Below are positions 6,058 to 10,492 of a stretch of DNA of 10,492 nucleotides, one piece after another. The position numbers and the translations under genes were made by a program. Every line of letters starts with the position of its first letter. Within the stretch, counting starts at the first letter, position 1. The DNA is taken from assembly GCA_036378995.1 (NCBI GenBank), contig DASUVJ010000025.1:1-10492 (forward strand), written 5' to 3'. This DNA is from DASUVJ01 sp036378995. Its GTDB lineage: Bacteria > Patescibacteriota > Saccharimonadia > Saccharimonadales > Saccharimonadaceae. The notes beneath the pieces were generated by a model that searched no databases, had not been told where the DNA came from, and saw nothing but the letters and a program-made list of their open reading frames with translations.

Positions 6058-6100
6058 CTATGAACAGATTGACTTAGATGCGTCTGAAACGCTTACGTTT

Positions 6101-6129
6101 ATAGTACTCTAGCCTGTCCGTCTTGTCTA
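6101..6129 (-). promoter_or_regulatory. Putative pilin promoter, overlapping the pilC stop codon
   Basis: On the minus strand TAGACA (6129-6124, 5 of 6 to TTGACA) is followed after exactly 17 bp by TACTAT (6106-6101, 4 of 6 to TATAAT); an overlapping TATAAA is an alternative -10. The -35 overlaps the TAG stop of pilC. A start near 6094 gives a leader of about 55 nt with a ribosome site. This would let the pilin be made in excess over the motor genes. Confidence 0.5.
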
Positions 6130-7338
6130 GATATTAATTCCGTTCACCAGGCTGTAGATCGGAAGAAGGATCGCACCAACCATACCACCGGCAACGACCG
6201 CAAGAACGACCATCAGGATCGGCTCGATTGCCGTCGAGATCGCTTTAATCTCCTCATCCAATTCGTCTTCGTACACTTGAGCCGTCTTACCCATCATTTC
6301 GTCGATCTTACCTGATTGCTCGCCAATTTTAATCATTTGCGGCACTAGTGGCAGAATGTACTCCTCTGGCTGAAGAGCCGTCGAGAGCGCCTTGCCGCCT
6401 TTTACCTTCTCGGCAGCCCGGTCAATACTCTTTGAAATGATCGAGTTGTTAACCGCCTCACTGGTGATTCGGAGCATGTCGAGCATAGCAACGCCGGTCG
6501 ATAGCAGTGTCTGGCCGGTTCGCGCGAGACGTGCCATGTAGAGCTTGCGGAACATCTTGCCAAACAGTGGAACATTCAGCTTCATGTTGTCTTTAAACTT
6601 GATGCCGCCCTCCGTTTTGAGATACTGCATAAAGAAGTAAACACCAATACCAAGCAGAATAATTACTAGCCACCAGAAAGCCGCCAGGAAGTCAGCCGTC
6701 GACACCATGATCTGCGTCAGGAACGGTAGTGTTTTATTGAGGTCGTCGTAGAGTTTCTCTACTTGTGGAACAACAGTAAACAACATGAACGCCATAACAC
6801 CGAAGATAACGAACAGCACGATCAACGGATATGTCAGGGCACCTTTAATCTTACTCATAATAGCCGCGTCTTTTTCCTGCTGAGCAGCGATTCGACGAAG
6901 CGAGTCATCAAGTGTACCAGATGCCTCACCAGCAGCGATCAGTGCCAGGAAGACCTTATCGAAGACTTCAGGGTGCTTCGAAAACGCGTCGGAGAGTGAC
7001 TTACCACCTTCAACTGCCGTAACAATATCCTCAACAACCGATTGGAGCTTTTTATTTTCGGTTTGCTCCATGACCGTGTGAAGGCTCTGAGAAAGCGGCA
7101 AACCAGCGCCGATCAGCGTTGCAAGCTGCCTCGTAAAGACAATTTTATCCTTAGTCGTGATACGGTTAGTCAGCTTTGCAAAAAAGCTGCCGTCTTCGTC
7201 CGCCTCTTTGATATCAAGCGGCGTAAACCCCTGAGCGATCAAGAGCTTCGCGGCAGCACTTTCGGAATCTGCCTGGACAGTCGCCTTGACGATTTTGTTC
7301 GTCGAGGTGTCCTTTGCCTGATAATCAAATTTCTTCAC
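6127..7338 (-). CDS. pilC: Type IV pilus inner-membrane platform protein PilC (GspF family)
   Basis: Polytopic cytoplasmic-membrane protein on which the PilB and PilT motors act to add or remove pilin subunits. The 403 residues show the usual duplicated T2SSF layout: a short N-terminal segment (FDYQAKDTSTNKIVKATVQA), domain 1 about 66-190 with FTRQLATLIGAGLPL (68-82) and AAGEASGTLDDSL (135-147), and domain 2 about 269-391 with LARTGQTLLSTGVAMLDML and IKIGEQSGKIDEMM. Three hydrophobic spans lie near 170-190, 217-238 and 373-395. Length is typical. The start codon is GTG (7338-7336), 8 nt after the pilT stop with an AGGGAAG stretch upstream; it gives the N-terminus expected for the family. No cysteines. 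Confidence 0.95.
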   Translation of the reverse strand: MKKFDYQAKDTSTNKIVKATVQADSESAAAKLLIAQGFTPLDIKEADEDGSFFAKLTNRITTKDKIVFTRQLATLIGAGLPLSQSLHTVMEQTENKKLQSVVEDIVTAVEGGKSLSDAFSKHPEVFDKVFLALIAAGEASGTLDDSLRRIAAQQEKDAAIMSKIKGALTYPLIVLFVIFGVMAFMLFTVVPQVEKLYDDLNKTLPFLTQIMVSTADFLAAFWWLVIILLGIGVYFFMQYLKTEGGIKFKDNMKLNVPLFGKMFRKLYMARLARTGQTLLSTGVAMLDMLRITSEAVNNSIISKSIDRAAEKVKGGKALSTALQPEEYILPLVPQMIKIGEQSGKIDEMMGKTAQVYEDELDEEIKAISTAIEPILMVVLAVVAGGMVGAILLPIYSLVNGINI

Positions 7339-7346
7339 TTACTTCC

Positions 7347-8417
7347 CTAGCCTCTCATCAATCGTTCAAATTCTGTCAGGTCTACTGCAAAGTTACGTGC
7401 TTCGTCGTAGGTTACCGTACCGCTCTGGATAAGGTTAACGAGCGTACGGTCCATCGTCTGCATTCCTTGGTCGGCGCCGGTTTGAATAACAGCGTCAAGT
7501 TGATGCGACTTACCTTCGCGAATAATATTGCGAACGGCCGGATTAGCAACCAGCACCTCTGCTGCAACGACTCGTCCTCCACCGATAGCCGGCACAAGAC
7601 GCTGCGAACAAATCGCCATCAAGATGTTCGATAGCTGCGCACGAATCTGCGGCTGCTGGTGTGGCGGGAATACGTCGATCATACGGTCGATCGACTGCGC
7701 TGCTGAGTTGGTGTGAAGCGTCGCGAACACAAGGTGTCCGGTTTCCGCAATCGTAATAGCCGCCGAGATCGTCTCGAGGTCACGCATCTCACCGATCAGC
7801 ACGACATCCGGGTCCTGTCGAAGGCTGGAGCGAAGTGCCGCTGAGAAGCTATAAGTATCGTAGTGAACCTCACGCTGCACTACTACTGATTTCTTTGATT
7901 TGTGAGTAAACTCAATTGGGTCTTCGATGGTAATAATATGGTCTGAGCGTTCGCTGTTGATCTTATCCACAAGAGCGGCGAGGGTTGTGGATTTTCCCGA
8001 TCCGGTCGGCCCCGTCACAAGCACAAGACCGCGCGGAAAGTCTGCAAAGCCCATGACAACCGGAGGCATACCGAGCTCTGTAACGGATTTGATCTCGTTT
8101 GGAATCAGACGAAGCGCTGCAGCCAGGTTACCGCGCTCGTGAAAGGCGTTTACACGAAAACGCCCCAGTGTGCCGAACGCGAAACTAAAGTCGAATTCCT
8201 TGTCCTTCATAAGGATCTGCTGCTGGTCTTGGTCGAGAATAGCAAAAACAAGTGATTCAACCGCCGGCTCATCCAGCGCGTTAAAGCCGGCAATCGGCGC
8301 CAGGCTGCCGTCAACACGCAGCATAGGAGGAAGCCCCACCTGAAGGTGGAGGTCCGAGGCTCGCTTCTTTACGACCTCTTCGAGCAGTACTTCGATTCGT
8401 AGTTCTTGGTTATTCAT
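7347..8417 (-). CDS. pilT: Type IV pilus retraction ATPase PilT
   Basis: Hexameric cytoplasmic ATPase that depolymerises pili and so drives retraction and twitching. The 356-residue protein has the PAS-like N-terminal domain (about 1-110, with ASDLHLQVGLPPMLRVDG) and a RecA-like core: Walker A GPTGSGKST (136-144), Asp box IITIEDPIEF (161-170), Walker B DVVLIGEMRD (204-213, with E210) and His box TGHLVFATLHTNSA (226-239). It also has the PilT-specific retraction motif AVRNIIRE (294-301, AIRNLIRE in well-studied PilT) and MQTMD (319-323), which separate it from PilB. Length is typical. It starts 15 nt after the pilB stop, in one operon with pilB and pilC. Its presence implies that the pilus retracts. 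Confidence 0.96.
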   Translation of the reverse strand: MNNQELRIEVLLEEVVKKRASDLHLQVGLPPMLRVDGSLAPIAGFNALDEPAVESLVFAILDQDQQQILMKDKEFDFSFAFGTLGRFRVNAFHERGNLAAALRLIPNEIKSVTELGMPPVVMGFADFPRGLVLVTGPTGSGKSTTLAALVDKINSERSDHIITIEDPIEFTHKSKKSVVVQREVHYDTYSFSAALRSSLRQDPDVVLIGEMRDLETISAAITIAETGHLVFATLHTNSAAQSIDRMIDVFPPHQQPQIRAQLSNILMAICSQRLVPAIGGGRVVAAEVLVANPAVRNIIREGKSHQLDAVIQTGADQGMQTMDRTLVNLIQSGTVTYDEARNFAVDLTEFERLMRG

Positions 8418-8432
8418 AATCTTCCACCCTTC

Positions 8433-10196
8433 TTATGCTGTATCTGCCGCCACACGGTTCACTTCTTCTAACGTTGTGATTCCCTGCAGGGCCTTTAGAT
8501 ACCCGTCTTGTCGCATCGTGACCATTCCCTGTTCGACGGCCTTACGCTGAATTTCGGCGCTGGTCGCCCGGGCAACGATGAGATTTTGGATTTCTTCGTT
8601 CACGTCCATCACCTCATAGAGTCCTGCTCGGCCTGTATAGCCTCGCGGCGTTTGCGGGGTATCTTTTCCCTTGACTAAAGTATAAGCGCTTTGGCCTGCA
8701 AGGGGCAAGTCTTTGTAGCCTAAATCTTCTGAAACGCGCGCGATATCCGCTTGTGTTTTTGGAAGAAGATGGCCGATCGTCGTCGTAAGGTTTTGCGTTT
8801 CGATTGGCGTCGACTGGTACGCATCCCGCTTCGGTGCCACACGGCGCACCAAGCGCTGTCCGATAATCGTATTGACCGTGCTCGCGATAAGGAACGGCTC
8901 GATACCCATATCGAGAAGACGCGGCAACACCCCGGCGGCCGAGTTGGTGTGAAGCGTACTGAACACAAGGTGCCCCGTAAGGGCTGCCTGAACTGCCAGG
9001 TTTGCCGTTTCCGAGTCACGAATCTCACCCACCATCACAATGTCGGGGTCCTGACGCAGAATAGAGCGAAGACCGCTCGCAAACGTCAGGCCGACATCAC
9101 CGTTTACCTGAATTTGGTTGACGCCGTCCATTTTGTACTCGACAGGATCTTCCAGGGTAACGATATTAACGGTGTCGTTTTTGATTTCTTTAATAAGCGC
9201 ATAGAGACTGGTCGACTTACCCGAACCTGTCGGACCAGAAGTAAGGATCATACCATTTGGACGCTTTACGCCCTTTCGGATTGTGCGGAGTGCACGTCCT
9301 GCGTATCCCATTTGCTCAAGATCAAAACTGTTACCCGATTTATCCAAAAGACGAATCACTACCTGTTCGCCCCAAACAACCGGACTGATAGCAATACGGA
9401 GGTCCACCTCTTTAGCAGCCACCTTTACCGTAAACTGGCCATCCTGAGGAATACGGTGCTCGTCAATCTTGAGGTTGGATAAAATTTTTATACGGCTTAC
9501 AAGGGCTGGCTCGATCGACTTTGGTAGCTGCATGATCTCGCGCAGCACGCCGTCGACACGACAGCGAATTTTGAGGGATTTTTCCAGCGGCTCGATGTGA
9601 ACGTCACTGGCACGTGACTTAACTGCATACTCAAGGATTGTCGAGAGCGCGCGACTAATTGGCGAATCCTGAACGATTGTTTTGATATCACCTTCACCCG
9701 CCCTTGAAGCTTCTTCTTGCGATGCTTCGGCCGCCTCGTCCACACTGGAGAGGTCAGTGCGGTATTGGTCAAGCACGTGCCGAACGCCTGCCTCTGAGGC
9801 CATAAAGACCTTTAGTGGACGCTGGATACGGTTTGCAAGGTAGTCAACCGCCTGGACATTGTTGGCGTCGATCATGGCAACCGCAAGGCGGTTTTGTACT
9901 TCGGCAAGCGGCACAGCCATGAATCGCTCTGCGATGTCCTCGGGGAGTAATGACAGAACGTCTTGGTCGATAATACTATTGCTCAGATTGACATACGGCA
10001 CGCCGGACACCTGCGCGATGGCGTGGGTTAGCAGCTCGTCATCAACAGATCCCTGCTCCGTAAGAAGCGAAAGAAGCGGCTTGCCTGCTTTGGCGGCATC
10101 ATCTTGTGCGGTCTTTAGAACGTCAGCAGTAACCAGCCCTTCTTCGGAAAGGAGGGCGATCAGTTTTTCCTGGATGTCGTTCGTAAGAAGCGCCAT
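8433..10196 (-). CDS. pilB: Type IV pilus assembly ATPase PilB (GspE/PulE family)
   Basis: Hexameric cytoplasmic ATPase that powers pilus extension. The 587 residues comprise an N-terminal MshEN/T2SSE_N-type region (about 5-145), a variable acidic linker (about 150-170), the second N-domain (RASDVHIEPLEKSLKIRCRVDG, from about 195) and the motor core: Walker A GPTGSGKST (321-329), Asp box IVTLEDPVEY (345-354), Walker B DIVMVGEIRD (385-394, E391) and His box TGHLVFSTLHTNSA (407-420). GYTGRAGLYEVM (519-530) is the C-terminal family motif. Unlike most PilB/GspE proteins there is no CxxC zinc cluster between RRVAPKR and GYTGR; that stretch (about 451-518) is cysteine-free, and the only cysteine is C212. 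The N-terminal repeats also lack a clear RLG signature, so cyclic-di-GMP binding is doubtful. The ATG is preceded by AGGAG at a 9-nt spacing. Confidence 0.96.
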   Translation of the reverse strand: MALLTNDIQEKLIALLSEEGLVTADVLKTAQDDAAKAGKPLLSLLTEQGSVDDELLTHAIAQVSGVPYVNLSNSIIDQDVLSLLPEDIAERFMAVPLAEVQNRLAVAMIDANNVQAVDYLANRIQRPLKVFMASEAGVRHVLDQYRTDLSSVDEAAEASQEEASRAGEGDIKTIVQDSPISRALSTILEYAVKSRASDVHIEPLEKSLKIRCRVDGVLREIMQLPKSIEPALVSRIKILSNLKIDEHRIPQDGQFTVKVAAKEVDLRIAISPVVWGEQVVIRLLDKSGNSFDLEQMGYAGRALRTIRKGVKRPNGMILTSGPTGSGKSTSLYALIKEIKNDTVNIVTLEDPVEYKMDGVNQIQVNGDVGLTFASGLRSILRQDPDIVMVGEIRDSETANLAVQAALTGHLVFSTLHTNSAAGVLPRLLDMGIEPFLIASTVNTIIGQRLVRRVAPKRDAYQSTPIETQNLTTTIGHLLPKTQADIARVSEDLGYKDLPLAGQSAYTLVKGKDTPQTPRGYTGRAGLYEVMDVNEEIQNLIVARATSAEIQRKAVEQGMVTMRQDGYLKALQGITTLEEVNRVAADTA

Positions 10197-10205
10197 AACT
10201 TAACG

Positions 10206-10211
10206 CTCCTA
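10206..10211 (-). promoter_or_regulatory. pilB ribosome site overlapping the upstream stop codon
   Basis: TAGGAG on the minus strand joins the TAG stop of the 80-residue membrane protein gene (10211-10209) with an AGGAG ribosome site (10210-10206) 9 nt before the pilB ATG. It fixes the pilB start and links translation of the two genes. Confidence 0.75.
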
Positions 10212-10451
10212 TTGCTGTCCCGATTGCGGCTGTCCATCGTCGCCGATGATAACTTCAACCGTTGGATTAATCGCATCTTTATTAAAGACCGTCGGATCCG
10301 GCTCTGGTACTTCTGTCGTGATTTCTTCGGTCGTTTTAACCTGGACTGATTGGTTCTGCACATCACCCACGATAGCCTTTGCCGCAAAGTACGCCACCAT
10401 GACGCTCACCGAGGCTATTAGGATGATCATTGCGATATCTGATTTCTTCAT
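10209..10451 (-). CDS. Small single-span membrane protein of the pilus operon, function unknown
   Basis: I do not recognise a named family. The 80-residue protein has a short basic N-terminus (MKKSD), one hydrophobic span (about residues 7-28, AMIILIASVSVMVAYFAAKA), and an acidic, Pro- and Gln-rich tail of about 50 residues. By the positive-inside rule the tail would lie outside the membrane. The tail carries VFNKDAINPTVEVIIGDDG (54-72), which looks like a conserved short motif and not random linker. There is no lipobox cysteine, so it is not a PilP-type lipoprotein, and no GFTxxE signal, so it is not a pilin. It ends 12 nt before pilB and shares its stop with the pilB ribosome site, which points to a role in the pilus machine, perhaps as a small accessory to the alignment complex. 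The start is supported by MKK and the adjoining hydrophobic span; the ribosome site (GGTGA, 13 nt upstream) is modest. Confidence 0.75.
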   Translation of the reverse strand: MKKSDIAMIILIASVSVMVAYFAAKAIVGDVQNQSVQVKTTEEITTEVPEPDPTVFNKDAINPTVEVIIGDDGQPQSGQQ

Positions 10452-10453
10452 AA

Positions 10454-10492
10454 CTATGGTTTCACCGTCTTTGTCTTTAATTCAACAGTCTT
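10454..10492 (-). CDS. C-terminal end of an upstream gene (cut by window edge)
   Basis: Twelve codons (KTVELKTKTVKP) followed by TAG, ending 2 nt before the ATG of the 80-residue membrane protein. The tight spacing is in keeping with the rest of the operon, and the ribosome site for the next gene would lie within these codons. The product cannot be identified; in T4P loci a PilN/PilO-type alignment protein often precedes the motor genes, but that is only a guess from context. Confidence 0.4.
   Translation of the reverse strand, partial: KTVELKTKTVKP

Noticed and set aside
8751..9482. A 243-codon open frame on the plus strand inside pilB
   Set aside because: It is fully antisense to the conserved ATPase core of pilB, its translation is rich in Arg, Cys and His with no recognisable domain, and such long shadow frames arise from the codon bias of the real gene.
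1..10492. CRISPR arrays, tRNA or rRNA genes, riboswitches
   Set aside because: No regularly spaced repeats, cloverleaf with a GTTC arm or rRNA-like stretch was seen by reading both strands; nearly all bases are coding and the largest non-coding gap is about 87 nt.

Overview
The window looks like chromosomal DNA of a Candidate Phyla Radiation bacterium, most likely a member of Candidatus Saccharibacteria (TM7). This is inferred from protein style and gene order; there is no rRNA or other decisive marker. The evidence is a compact type IV pilus (T4P) locus with no secretin, minor pilins that begin with a G^DTIIEV-type motif, a nucleoside diphosphate kinase with an unusually long central segment, very short intergenic gaps, and the standard genetic code (TGA ends the recombinase gene, so this is not an SR1/Gracilibacteria code). 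No mobile element, CRISPR array, rRNA or tRNA gene is visible, and no gap exceeds about 90 bases.

Layout: bases 1-318 hold the N-terminal part of ndk on the minus strand. A short divergent promoter region (319-404) separates it from a plus-strand XerC/XerD-type tyrosine recombinase (405-1319). Everything from 1323 to the right edge is on the minus strand and belongs to a T4P locus. In the direction of transcription (right to left) it holds: the last codons of an unidentified gene; an 80-residue single-span membrane protein; the assembly ATPase PilB; the retraction ATPase PilT; the platform protein PilC; a major-pilin-like protein with its own likely promoter and a strong intrinsic terminator; the prepilin peptidase PilD; and four overlapping or abutting minor pilin genes (FimT/U-like, PilV-like, PilW-like, PilX/GspK-like). 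The last of these meets the recombinase gene tail to tail, three bases apart.

How the genes work together: PilD cleaves the five prepilins after a glycine. PilC in the cytoplasmic membrane couples the PilB and PilT motors to pilin insertion and removal. The four minor pilins probably form the priming/tip complex. With both PilB and PilT present, the pilus should be dynamic, which fits twitching or host-surface attachment in an episymbiont. No secretin (PilQ) or PilY1-like adhesin is seen. PilM/N/O-type alignment proteins, if present, would lie to the right of the window.

Most noteworthy observations: (i) two and possibly three transcription units (minor pilins, pilD, perhaps the recombinase) have a -10 element placed so that RNA would start at or within 2 nt of the ATG, suggesting leaderless mRNAs, while ndk and the pilin gene have normal Shine-Dalgarno leaders; (ii) one minor pilin has Asp at mature position +1; (iii) the PilX/GspK-like protein lacks Glu5; (iv) all five pilin-like proteins have even cysteine counts while the cytoplasmic machinery is nearly cysteine-free; (v) PilB lacks the usual zinc-binding cysteine cluster. 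I see no wholly new system; this is a known machine in a divergent lineage with several unusual details.
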